Source: RI-43 sp033764725
GTDB lineage: Bacteria; Pseudomonadota; Alphaproteobacteria; Caulobacterales; Aquidulcibacteraceae
Length of the DNA: 64,000 nt
Reading direction: 5' to 3'
NCBI GenBank assembly: GCA_033764725.1
Contig: JANRIR010000067.1
Span: forward strand, 78,676 to 142,675
A program made the translations under genes and the position numbers. How positions within the stretch are numbered: the first letter of the stretch is position 1; each line of letters opens with the position of its first letter. The notes beneath the pieces are model-generated. The model was not told the origin of the DNA. It saw only the letters and a list, made by a program, of their open reading frames with translations, and ran no database searches. Shown here one piece after another: positions 25,712 to 33,405 of this stretch.

Positions 25712-26969
25712 GTCGACCGAACTGGAAATAGGAATCCCATGCCGCGTCGAGCCGCGCCAGCGCCTCCGCGATCGGCGCGGCGCGCAGGGTTTCCCCTTCC
25801 GCTGTCACAAGGCCAAGCCGTTCCAGTTTCGCCAGCGCGTCGCCGATCTCGAAATCGACATCGAGGCGCATGGCCTCGCGCAGGAACGCCTCGATGGCGC
25901 GATCGAGCTCCGGCCTGGTCAGGCCGTTTTCGGCGCGGCGCAGCAGCGCGTAGGCGAGGATCGCTTCTTTCGCGTCCTGTTCTTCGCCGGCGCCGATCAA
26001 GGCGTCGAGCACGCCGGCATTGTTTGCGACGTTTCGGAAATAGACCGTGTCGGACAATTGCTTCTGATATTTCAGCGTCTGGCGCTCGTACTTCATCCAT
26101 TGGCGCATCACGAACGCGCCGACCGCGACGAGGCCCGAAATCGCCGCCAGCGCCTGCTTCAACTGGCTCTCTTCGATGGCGCCGCGCATGCCGAGATAGG
26201 CCGCGATCACCGCGAAAAGAACCGTCACGGCGGGCGCGATCTGAAGCGCGACGGGAATGCCGCCGGCCAAAGCTGGCACCGCCAGGAACACCTGGTCGCG
26301 CGGCCGCATCGTGGGCTTGGCGCCGGGATGCAGCGTGATGAGCTCCGCGCGGGCGACATGGCGGAAATGCTTCACCAGCGCAGCGCCAGGTCTGATGCCG
26401 CGGCGCATGTCCTCGAAGGCGCGGCGATCCCGGCGGGCGATTTCGCTTTGCGGCTTGAACGCCACGACGACGATCACGTCGCTCAAGATGTCGGCCTCGA
26501 TCTCGCGCGTGCGCAGGCCGAGGAGCCGCCGCTGCGTCAAGCGCTGGCTGTGCGCGCCGCGCACGAAGAAGCGGATGCGGCGGATGCCGGCGTCGCTGGC
26601 GCGGATGCGCAAATCGCCGGTGAGGTTCGCCGCGCCGCGCGCATCGATGGTCGCCGCGTCGATTTCGGTGAAGTTGGCCTTGAGCAGCGCGCCGGTCAGC
26701 GCCGCTTCGAACGCCGCGAAGGCCCCCTCGGGCGCTTCGCTGCGCGCGTCGGGATCGAGCGGCGCGTAGAGCGCGCGCAGGCGCTCCATGTCGGCATAGG
26801 CTTCGTAATGCATCACGGCGGCGATGACGCGCGCCAGATCCGGCAGCCGCGCGGCGGTTTCGCCGTCCCAGCCGGGCAGCGCCGACAACGCCTCCAGGAT
26901 CGCTGCGCGCGATGCGGGGATGTAGGCGTCCTTGGCGGCGCTCAGGGCGGCGGCTGTGGTCATGCGCAT
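25701..26969 (-). CDS. DUF3754 (TMEM143-like) membrane protein
   Basis: 422 residues. The N-terminal half is soluble, and the centre has two hydrophobic segments near residues 228-285 (GGIPVALQIAPAVTVLFAVI and ISGLVAVGAFVM). Between and after them are KPTMRPRDQVFLAVPALAGG and YERQTLKYQKQLSDTVYFRN. FKDIPRADLE-like and KYQ-L-D-LYF-N patterns mark DUF3754, whose eukaryotic relatives include TMEM143. The C-terminal about 90 residues look like a winged helix (EEQDAKEAILAYALLRR). Function unknown. Confidence 0.7.
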   Translation of the reverse strand: MRMTTAAALSAAKDAYIPASRAAILEALSALPGWDGETAARLPDLARVIAAVMHYEAYADMERLRALYAPLDPDARSEAPEGAFAAFEAALTGALLKANFTEIDAATIDARGAANLTGDLRIRASDAGIRRIRFFVRGAHSQRLTQRRLLGLRTREIEADILSDVIVVVAFKPQSEIARRDRRAFEDMRRGIRPGAALVKHFRHVARAELITLHPGAKPTMRPRDQVFLAVPALAGGIPVALQIAPAVTVLFAVIAAYLGMRGAIEESQLKQALAAISGLVAVGAFVMRQWMKYERQTLKYQKQLSDTVYFRNVANNAGVLDALIGAGEEQDAKEAILAYALLRRAENGLTRPELDRAIEAFLREAMRLDVDFEIGDALAKLERLGLVTAEGETLRAAPIAEALARLDAAWDSYFQFGRLTA

Positions 26970-27075
26970 CGCATAGCAAGCCGCCGGGGCCCTGCGCCAT
27001 CGCGCGCGCGCAGCAGGCGACCGGCTTGCGTCGGCGCCGCTGGGAGGCGATCATCGCGCAGTGAAGGAGCGATGG

Positions 27076-27966
27076 ATGCGACGGTTTCTGGGCGCGGCGG
27101 CCGCGGCGTGGGCGTGTTTGACCGCCCTCGGGCCGGTCGCGACCGCGCAGCCGCAGGCGGATCCGTTTCGCGGCCAATACGCATCGATCGAAATCACCCT
27201 TGCGCCGCGCGCGGCCGAGCGTCAGGCCGCAGCGCTTGATGAGGCCCTGGATGCGCTCCAGCCGCAGCGGCGCGGCGTGACCGACGTCTATGTCCTGGCG
27301 GCCGGCTTCTGGAGCGATCCGGTCTTCGAAAGCGAAGCCAGCCAGGCCGCCGACATTCTGCGCCAGCGGCTCGGCGCCGACGGCCGCACCATCGTTTTGT
27401 CGCAAGGCGGCGGCGTCGGCGACCCGCGCTTTCCCGCCGCCACGCCGTTCAACGTCTCCGCCGCGATGGGCCGCATCGGGCGACTCATCGATCCGGAAGA
27501 AGATCTTGTGGTGATCTTCTTCACGTCGCACGGCAGCCCCGACGGCTCGATCGCGATCCGTGACCAGAGCCGCCTGAGCGCGGCGCTGCGTCCGGTCCAT
27601 CTGCGCGACGCGCTGAACGACGCGGGCATCCGCAACCGCGTGGTCATCGTGTCGGCATGCTTTTCCGGCGCTTTCGTTGCGCCGCTGATCGATGAGCGCA
27701 CGATCGTGCTGACCGCGGCCGCGCCGGACCGCTCATCCTTCGGCTGCCAGCCGGAGAATGAATGGACCTATTTCGGCGACGCCTATTTCAACAACGCGCT
27801 GCGCAACGGCGCGCCGCTGGTGCAGGCGTTCGACGAGGCGCGCACGCAGATCGCGCAATGGGAGCGCGAGCGCGGCATTGCGCCGCCGTCCAACCCGCAG
27901 CGCCATGTCGGCGCGCGCGCGCACGATCTGGTGCGCCGCGCCGAGACAGCCGCTCGCGCGCGCTGA
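27076..27966 (+). CDS. Secreted caspase-fold peptidase, C13 family
   Basis: About 296 residues. A signal peptide (MRRFLGAAAAAWACLTALG, cut near ATAQ). The catalytic histidine is in VIFFTSHGSPDGS and the nucleophile cysteine in VIVSACFSGAF, with the usual spacing of the peptidase C13 (legumain/GPI8) clan. AAPDRSSFGC follows as in bacterial members. I choose ATG 27076 because AAGGAG lies six bases before it; GTG 27061 would absorb that site. The substrate is unknown; it is probably periplasmic or outer-membrane associated. Confidence 0.85.
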   Translation: MRRFLGAAAAAWACLTALGPVATAQPQADPFRGQYASIEITLAPRAAERQAAALDEALDALQPQRRGVTDVYVLAAGFWSDPVFESEASQAADILRQRLGADGRTIVLSQGGGVGDPRFPAATPFNVSAAMGRIGRLIDPEEDLVVIFFTSHGSPDGSIAIRDQSRLSAALRPVHLRDALNDAGIRNRVVIVSACFSGAFVAPLIDERTIVLTAAAPDRSSFGCQPENEWTYFGDAYFNNALRNGAPLVQAFDEARTQIAQWERERGIAPPSNPQRHVGARAHDLVRRAETAARAR

Positions 27967-27969
27967 CGC

Positions 27970-28464
27970 TCACCCCTCGAGCCCTGGGCTGAACGTCAGC
28001 ACGCCGGACGGTCGCGCCGCGCCGAACGCCAGATATTGCACGACATGTCGCGGCAGATTGCGATACGATAAGGTATTGTCGCTGACGAAGCCGAAGCGGC
28101 TATAGTATCGCGGATCGCCAATAAGAACACAGCCCTGGGCGCCCCGGCGCGCGATGTCTGCGAGGCCGTGCGTGACAAGGGTGCCGCCGAGTCCTTGGCG
28201 TTGGGCGTGCGGCGCGACGGAAACCGGCCCCAGGCCGTACCATCCCGTGAACGCGGCGTCGAAAAAGACCGGGGAAAACGCAATGTGCCCTAGCAAATCC
28301 GCGCCCGAGTCGGCGACCAAAGAGAGCGTCAAATCACCATCCGAGCGGAGCTTTGCGACGCATTCCGCTTCATCGCCCTGGCTATACGGCATGGGCGCGA
28401 AGGCCGCCTTGGTCACCTGCGCGATCGCGGCGTAATCGCCCGGACGCTCGGGTCTGATGTCCAT
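27970..28464 (-). CDS. GNAT-family N-acetyltransferase
   Basis: 164 residues. The acetyl-CoA pyrophosphate loop reads VAPHAQRQGLGGTLVTHGL at about residue 83. IRPERPGDYAAIAQVTKAAF is the typical N-terminus, and VLIGDPRYYSRFGF matches the YhbS-like subgroup. The acceptor is unknown. It is convergent with the C13 peptidase gene, 3 bp apart. Confidence 0.88.
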   Translation of the reverse strand: MDIRPERPGDYAAIAQVTKAAFAPMPYSQGDEAECVAKLRSDGDLTLSLVADSGADLLGHIAFSPVFFDAAFTGWYGLGPVSVAPHAQRQGLGGTLVTHGLADIARRGAQGCVLIGDPRYYSRFGFVSDNTLSYRNLPRHVVQYLAFGAARPSGVLTFSPGLEG

Positions 28465-28586
28465 CGCGCTTCCCTATCATGACGACGCCGTGCAGCAATC
28501 AGCCGTGCGCAATCCGTGGCGTCGCCGTGCCGGCGGCGCGGGCGCACGCGTTCAAGGTTCCCTAACGGTCCAACGCGAAAAGATCG

Positions 28587-29084
28587 ATGATGGCGATGCG
28601 ACTCATTCTTGGCGTTGATCCTGGGCTCAACAGGTGCGGATGGGGCGTCATCGCTGCCGATGGCGCGCGGATGACGCACGTCGCGCACGGCGTGTTGACG
28701 CCGGCGTCGGACGCAAGCCTCGCCGCGCGCCTCGCCGAATTGGCGCTGCTTTTGGAAGCGGTGGTCGCGGCGCAACAGCCGCACGAGGTCGCCGTTGAGG
28801 AAACCTACGTCAACGTCAATGCGCGGGCGGCGCTGACGCTTGGCCAGGCGCGCGGCGTGGCGCTGGCGAGCTGCGCGCGCGCCGGGCTTCCGGTTGCGGA
28901 ATATGCGCCTGCGACGATCAAGAAAGCGCTGGTCGGCAACGGCCAGGCCGAGAAGGATCAGGTCGCGTTCATGGTGCGGCGGCTGTTGCCGACCGCCGGC
29001 GCCGTCGCCGCCGACGCCGCCGATGCGCTGGCCTGCGCGATCTGCCACGCCGCGCATCGCGGCTGGCGATCGCGCATCGGCTGA
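28587..29084 (+). CDS. ruvC: Holliday-junction resolvase RuvC
   Basis: 165 residues. The catalytic acidic residues lie in LGVDPGLNRCGWG (residue about 10), VEETYVNVN (about 71) and ADAADALACAICH (near 143-150). It cuts four-way junctions with RuvAB. ruvA and ruvB do not follow in this window, which is unlike many genomes. Two more ATGs lie 3 and 9 bp inside the start; the effect on the protein is small. Confidence 0.94.
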   Translation: MMAMRLILGVDPGLNRCGWGVIAADGARMTHVAHGVLTPASDASLAARLAELALLLEAVVAAQQPHEVAVEETYVNVNARAALTLGQARGVALASCARAGLPVAEYAPATIKKALVGNGQAEKDQVAFMVRRLLPTAGAVAADAADALACAICHAAHRGWRSRIG

Positions 29085-29091
29085 GCAGGCG

Positions 29092-29469
29092 TCAGCGCGC
29101 GCCCCAATGCCGGCTCGACAGGCCGACCGTGCAGAGCCGCGGATCGACCGCATAGGCCCCGCGATTGGTTTGCACCACGCCGCCGCGCAGGCCGTCGCCA
29201 GATTGCGTGAACGATCCGTCGAGATTGGCGCCGCGCTGAATCAGACAGGCGGCGTTGGCGTCGCCGGTCTGGGTGATGGCGCCGCTATTGTTGCGCCCGG
29301 TCTGGCGCAGCATCGCGACATTGCCGCGCCCGGTCTGCGCCACGACCGCGCCGTTGCGTGCGCCGTCCTGCGTCACCACCGCGCGATTGGTTTGCGCGAA
29401 CGCCTCCGTCGACGCGAGCGCAGCGAACATGGCGGCCGCGCCGAGGATCATGCTGGATGTGCGGTTCAT
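29092..29469 (-). CDS. Minor curlin-like protein (CsgB/CsgA family)
   Basis: 125 residues. A signal peptide (MNRTSSMILGAAAMFAAL, cut near AFAQ), then curlin-type repeats with regularly spaced Gln and Asn: VTQDGARNGAVVAQTGRGN, LRQTGRNNSGAITQTGDAN, IQRGANLDGSFTQSGDG. The C-terminus departs from the repeat and has a lone cysteine (LCTVGLSSRHWGAR). It is shorter and less regular than the upstream curlin, so a nucleator or minor subunit role is inferred. It starts 13 bp after the CsgH-like gene. Confidence 0.75.
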   Translation of the reverse strand: MNRTSSMILGAAAMFAALASTEAFAQTNRAVVTQDGARNGAVVAQTGRGNVAMLRQTGRNNSGAITQTGDANAACLIQRGANLDGSFTQSGDGLRGGVVQTNRGAYAVDPRLCTVGLSSRHWGAR

Positions 29470-29482
29470 GACCGATGCTCCC

Positions 29483-29932
29483 TTAGCCGCGCAACACGTC
29501 GCGGCAGATTTCGCCATGCGAGTCGCTCAGCACGAGCCGTGCGCGATAGCGCGCGCCGCGTTCGAGGCTGAACTCCGCTGTCCCGAGACGCGCCGCAGCG
29601 CCTGGACGCAACGAAAAGTCGCCGCCTTGGGTCACGTCGGATGCGCCGTTAGGCCCGGTCTTGGTGATCACCAGATCATAATCGCCCCACACGGCGCGAT
29701 CCGATCGCGCGAAGGCGGTGATCTCGACGCCGTTGGCCGTGCGCCGCGCGCGCACGTCGCAGGATGCGGCGCTCCCAGGCGCATAATGCGCGGGAACGAC
29801 GACCGCCGCATCCGCTGGTGCGGCGAGGATAGGCGCGCGCGCTGCGTGCGGCGATTCGATCGCCGGCTTTGCGGCCGCCGTGCAGGCCATCGCCGCACAC
29901 AGCGCCGACAGTGCGAGAAGTTGCTTTTTCAT
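29483..29932 (-). CDS. csgH: CsgH-like curli assembly protein
   Basis: 149 residues with signal peptide MKKQLLALSALCAAMACTA. The mature part has a beta-sandwich-like pattern with a cysteine pair (SCDVRARRTANGVEITAFA and SHGEICRDVL). This fits CsgH, the alphaproteobacterial counterpart of CsgC, which stops curlin polymerising in the periplasm. It lies between two curlin genes, which is the strongest support. I start at ATG 29932, preceded by AGGAGGGCGAC. Confidence 0.7.
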   Translation of the reverse strand: MKKQLLALSALCAAMACTAAAKPAIESPHAARAPILAAPADAAVVVPAHYAPGSAASCDVRARRTANGVEITAFARSDRAVWGDYDLVITKTGPNGASDVTQGGDFSLRPGAAARLGTAEFSLERGARYRARLVLSDSHGEICRDVLRG

Positions 29933-29957
29933 GTCGCCCTCCTGATCGGCTGGACGG

Positions 29958-29987
29958 GTGCGGGAGAGCCTCATCGCTCTCCCGCAC
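29958..29987 (-). other. 12-bp perfect intercistronic hairpin between curlin and csgH-like genes
   Basis: GTGCGGGAGAGC pairs exactly with GCTCTCCCGCAC round a 6-base loop, in the 64-bp gap. No T-run follows on the minus strand, so RNA stabilisation or partial attenuation is more likely than full termination. Confidence 0.65.
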
Positions 29988-29996
29988 GATGCGGCC

Positions 29997-30503
29997 TCAC
30001 TCGTAGCCGCCTTGGATCACGACGGAGATGTTGCCGTCGCCGCGTTGACGCACCTGCGCATCCTGGCCGCGACCGGTCTGGATGATCGCCGAGGTGTTCT
30101 CGACGCCGACCTGATCGGTGTTCGCGGTGTGGCCGCTGCCGATCTGCGCGACGCCGGCGACATTGCCGTAGCCGTTCTGCGTCGTGGTCGATTGCAGGCG
30201 GCGGCCTTCTTGCGCGGTGACGGAATAATTGTTCTCGCCGCGCTGCGTCGTGGCTGCGCGATTGCGGTTGCCGTACTGGTCCATGCGCAGGAAGTTGTTG
30301 TAGCCCGATTGCACGCCGCGCGCGTAATGGCCATTGCCGCCTTGCACAACGACCGCGCCGTTGCGGTCGCCGTTCTGCACGGCCGCCGCGCCATTGGCGT
30401 AGCCGGACTGATCGATGCGCGTGCGGTTTTGCGCAAATGCGCTCGGCGTGCTCAGGGTCGTAAACGCCGCGAGCGCCAGGGTCGCCGCCAGGATCCGTTT
30501 CAT
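29997..30503 (-). CDS. csgA: Major curlin-like amyloid subunit (CsgA family)
   Basis: 168 residues. A signal peptide (MKRILAATLALAAFTTLS, cut near AFAQ), then about six to seven repeats of the form x-x-Q-x-G-x-x-N, for example IDQSGYANGAAAVQNGDRN, TTQNGYGNVAGVAQIGSG and DQVGVENTSAIIQTG. This is the curlin repeat that stacks into a beta-solenoid amyloid. It heads the operon with the CsgH-like and second curlin genes. The secretion genes csgG, csgE and csgF are absent from the window. Confidence 0.82.
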   Translation of the reverse strand: MKRILAATLALAAFTTLSTPSAFAQNRTRIDQSGYANGAAAVQNGDRNGAVVVQGGNGHYARGVQSGYNNFLRMDQYGNRNRAATTQRGENNYSVTAQEGRRLQSTTTQNGYGNVAGVAQIGSGHTANTDQVGVENTSAIIQTGRGQDAQVRQRGDGNISVVIQGGYE

Positions 30504-30673
30504 GTTCCGCTCTCCACCTCATTCGTGAGCGCTGTGCGTCCATCGCCTGCGTCTCAACGAACGCGATCCTGGCGCACGCCGCCTGAGCGCAGCTTGAACG
30601 CGCGGTTCAGGGAGGGCTTGACCTGCGCGTCCGGCCGGGGAAAGTGCGGCCACGGGGGTCGAAGGAGGCGAAC

Positions 30674-30952
30674 ATGAATTCTCGGATAGCGAAAATAGCG
30701 GCGGCGGCGGTCCTCGCCGCATGGCTCGGCGCGTGCAGCCAGCAAGCCCAGGACGATGCGAGCACCGCGGCGGAGACCGCTGCGGAAGAGGTCGGCGAAG
30801 CCGCCGAAGCCACTGGCGAGGCGGTCGAAGCCGCGGCCAGCGACGCTGCCGACGCCGCCGCCAAGGCCGGCGATGCGGTGGAAGGCGCCGTGAACGACGC
30901 CGCGAAATCCGTCGACGCCGCCACCGACGACAATCCGGCCACCGCGCCCTGA
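30674..30952 (+). CDS. Small Ala-rich lipoprotein
   Basis: 92 residues starting MNSRIAKIAAAAVLAAWLGAC. The lipobox LGAC places the lipidated cysteine near residue 21. The rest is a run of Ala/Asp/Glu-rich units (AAEEVGEAAEATGEAVEAAA) predicting a long amphipathic helix, ending in DDNPATAP. AAGGAGG lies eight bases before ATG. Such proteins coat the periplasmic face of a membrane; no specific function is known. Confidence 0.78.
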   Translation: MNSRIAKIAAAAVLAAWLGACSQQAQDDASTAAETAAEEVGEAAEATGEAVEAAASDAADAAAKAGDAVEGAVNDAAKSVDAATDDNPATAP

Positions 30953-31073
30953 TCTGTCGCAACGGCCAGCTTCCGGGCGCGTCGGTCCTGCCCATGGGCA
31001 AGGCGCCGACGCGCCCGATTGCGTTTGAAGCGCCAATTTTTCCGTGACTGACCGCACAGGTGGAGACGCCGCC

Positions 31074-32492
31074 ATGATCGACATGAATACCGGCTACGCG
31101 ATGACGATCGGCGGCAAGGCGGCGGCGACGCACGCCACCATTCCCGTCGTCAATCCTGCGACAGGCGAAGCCTTCGCGCACGCCCCGGATTGCACGCGCG
31201 CGCAACTGGACGAGGCGGTCGCCGCCGCGCGCGAGGCGTTCAAGACGTGGCGCGCGACGCTGATCGAGACGCGCCAGGGCTTGATGCGCAAGGCGGCGGA
31301 AGTCCTTCTCGCGCATGCAAACGATCTCGGCCGCCTGTTCACGCGCGAACAGGGCCGCCCCGTCGATGCGGCGATCCAGGAGATTCAGGGCGCCGCCGCC
31401 TGGATGCAGGCCGTCGCGCAGATGGCCCCGCCGCGCCACGTGATCGAGGAAACGCCGCAACAACGCATCGAAACGCGCTACGCACCGCTCGGCGTGGTGT
31501 GCGCGATCGCGCCTTGGAATTTCCCGGTGACGCTGGCGATGTGGAAAGTCGCGCCGGCGCTGGTGGCGGGCAACACGATGGTGTTGAAGCCGTCGCCGTT
31601 CACGCCGCTGTGCACGCTGAAGATCGGCGAATTGTTCCGCGACGTGTTTCCGCCAGGCGTGTTCAATGTCGTGACCGGCGGCGATGACCTCGGTCCATGG
31701 ATGACCGCGCATCCGGGCTTCGCGAAAATCTCGTTCACCGGCTCGACCGCCACGGGCAAGAAGGTGATGGAGAGCGCGGCGAAGGATTTGAAGCGCATCA
31801 CGCTCGAGCTCGGCGGCAACGACGCCGCCATCGTGCTGCCGGATGTCGATCTCGACGAGGTGGCGCAGAAAATCTTCTTCGGCGCCTTCTTCAACACCGC
31901 GCAGATCTGCGTGGCGACCAAGCGGCTTTATGTGCATGAGGCCGTGTATGACGGCCTGCGCGATCGGCTGGCCGCGATCGCCAAAGCGGTCAAGGTGGGC
32001 GACGGCGCCGAACAGGGATCGGTGCTGGGTCCGATCCAGAACAAGCGGCAATATGAGCGCGTGCTCGATCTGCTTGAGGACGCCAAGCGCAACAATCTCA
32101 CGCTGCTGCACGGCGCCGACATTCCCGACAATGGCGGCTATTTCATTCCCGTGACCATCGTCGACAATCCGCCGGAAACTGCGCGCGTCGTGCAGGAGGA
32201 GGCGTTCGGGCCGATTCTGCCGATGTTGAAATTCTCCGATGTGGACGACGTCGTCGCGCGCGCGAACGCCAGCGAGTACGGCCTCGCCGGCGCGGTCTGG
32301 TCGAAGGATGTCGACGCCGCGCTCGATATCGCGCAGCGCATGGAGACCGGCACCGTCTGGATCAACCAGAATCTGAATTTGCGTCCGGACACCCCTTTCG
32401 CCGGCTGGAAAGGTTCCGGCTTCGGCGTCGAGAACGGCATGGAAGGGCTGTTGGAATACATGCAGCCGCAAGCGATCTACGTCGCGCGCTAG
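31074..32492 (+). CDS. NAD(P)-dependent aldehyde dehydrogenase
   Basis: About 472 residues. The cofactor region contains APWNFPVTLAMWKVAPALVA and KPSPFTPLCTLKIGEL. FTGSTATGKKVME is the nucleotide loop, the general base is in LELGGNDA, and the nucleophile cysteine is in FFNTAQICVATKRLYVH. The EEAFGPILP and FGVENGMEGL segments complete the fold. I take ATG 31074 over GTG 31044 because GGTGGAG precedes it. The substrate cannot be told from sequence. Its stop shares CTAG with the convergent holin-like gene. Confidence 0.92.
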   Translation: MIDMNTGYAMTIGGKAAATHATIPVVNPATGEAFAHAPDCTRAQLDEAVAAAREAFKTWRATLIETRQGLMRKAAEVLLAHANDLGRLFTREQGRPVDAAIQEIQGAAAWMQAVAQMAPPRHVIEETPQQRIETRYAPLGVVCAIAPWNFPVTLAMWKVAPALVAGNTMVLKPSPFTPLCTLKIGELFRDVFPPGVFNVVTGGDDLGPWMTAHPGFAKISFTGSTATGKKVMESAAKDLKRITLELGGNDAAIVLPDVDLDEVAQKIFFGAFFNTAQICVATKRLYVHEAVYDGLRDRLAAIAKAVKVGDGAEQGSVLGPIQNKRQYERVLDLLEDAKRNNLTLLHGADIPDNGGYFIPVTIVDNPPETARVVQEEAFGPILPMLKFSDVDDVVARANASEYGLAGAVWSKDVDAALDIAQRMETGTVWINQNLNLRPDTPFAGWKGSGFGVENGMEGLLEYMQPQAIYVAR

Positions 32493-32956
32493 CCGCCGTC
32501 CGCGGCGGGGTCCTTGTCCTTGAAGGCGTCCTGCAGCACTTGAATGAGCAGCGGCAGCGCCATGGGGAAGCGCACTGCAAGCATCCCGGCGAGCGCTGCG
32601 ATGGCGAGCGCCGCCAGCGGGGCGCGGTCGACGATGTCGCCCACGGCGCGGGTGATGAAGCCCATCTGGTCTTGCGCGTTCAGGCCGACAAAGCCTTGCT
32701 GAGCCGCCGGCGCTGCGGCGCTGTCATCGCGCCGCGCCTGGCGCAGCCGCGCCGCGATCGCGCTGACAGCGATGGGCGCGAGAAAGCCGAGACCGATGAT
32801 CACGGCTGGCCAAGGCGGGGGCAAGGCCGCAGCCAGCGCCTGCGCCGCCGCAATGCTGAGCCAGACGAATCCGATCGCCGCGCAGGCGACCATCAGCGCG
32901 ATGCCGATGATCGCCGCGCGGGCTTCGCGCACCTGCGCGCTCAAGCCCCCGAACAT
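32489..32956 (-). CDS. Phage-holin-family-like integral membrane protein
   Basis: 155 residues. Two strong membrane segments near residues 15-60 (IIGIALMVACAAIGFVWLSI and AVIIGLGFLAPIAVSAIAA), then a charged loop and a third hydrophobic stretch near 113-135. The size and layout fit proteins annotated as phage holin family or YqjE-like, which often accompany DUF883/YqjD genes as here (35 bp apart). There is no phage context, so a stress-related membrane protein is more likely than a true holin. Confidence 0.65.
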   Translation of the reverse strand: MFGGLSAQVREARAAIIGIALMVACAAIGFVWLSIAAAQALAAALPPPWPAVIIGLGFLAPIAVSAIAARLRQARRDDSAAAPAAQQGFVGLNAQDQMGFITRAVGDIVDRAPLAALAIAALAGMLAVRFPMALPLLIQVLQDAFKDKDPAADGG

Positions 32957-32991
32957 GCTCGGCCTTTCGTTTTGCGGCCAGTCAATCGATG

Positions 32992-33261
32992 CTAGCGCCG
33001 CGCTGCAAGGATCAGGCCGACGATCATGCCGGCGCCGGCGGCGATGCCGAGCGCCACGCCGGGCTTCTCCTTCACGGCCTTCTTCAGAGACCGATACGCC
33101 TCTGTGGTGTGGGATTGCACGTCTTCGGCGAAATCTTCCGCCTTGTCGCGCGCCTGCGCGCCGATCGCTTCAGCCAGCTTTTTGACGTCGCGGCTGAGAG
33201 CCTTCACGTCCTCGCGGACGTCTTGCGCATGCGTCTCAACGCCATTCTCAGCGACCGCCAT
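32992..33261 (-). CDS. DUF883 (ElaB/YqjD-like) membrane-anchored protein
   Basis: About 89 residues: a long charged helix (VREDVKALSRDVKKLAEAIG and HTTEAYRSLKKAVKEKPG), then a C-terminal membrane helix with glycine motif (VALGIAAGAGMIVGLILAARR). This is the YqjD/ElaB architecture, in which the tail anchors the protein to the inner membrane and the helix can bind ribosomes in stationary phase. I choose ATG 33261, with GGAGG five bases upstream. It pairs with the holin-like gene. Confidence 0.78.
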   Translation of the reverse strand: MAVAENGVETHAQDVREDVKALSRDVKKLAEAIGAQARDKAEDFAEDVQSHTTEAYRSLKKAVKEKPGVALGIAAGAGMIVGLILAARR

Positions 33262-33405
33262 TGCATCCTCCATCGCTTGCGCCGGGCGCGGCCCGGTCGC
33301 ACCATCCATATGGCCCGCAGCGCCCCGAATTAAACCGCGGCGCGCTTGCGTCGTTTCGTCAACGCGCGACTAAGCGTTTGGGTGCCGCGCTCGCGCAAAA
33401 AATTT

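Noticed and set aside
24807..27239. An 810-codon open frame on the plus strand
   Set aside because: It runs out of frame through DUF2332 and antisense to DUF3754, with a composition typical of shadow frames.
30519..32471. A 650-codon open frame on the minus strand
   Set aside because: It is the complement of the aldehyde dehydrogenase and lipoprotein genes and shows no domain.
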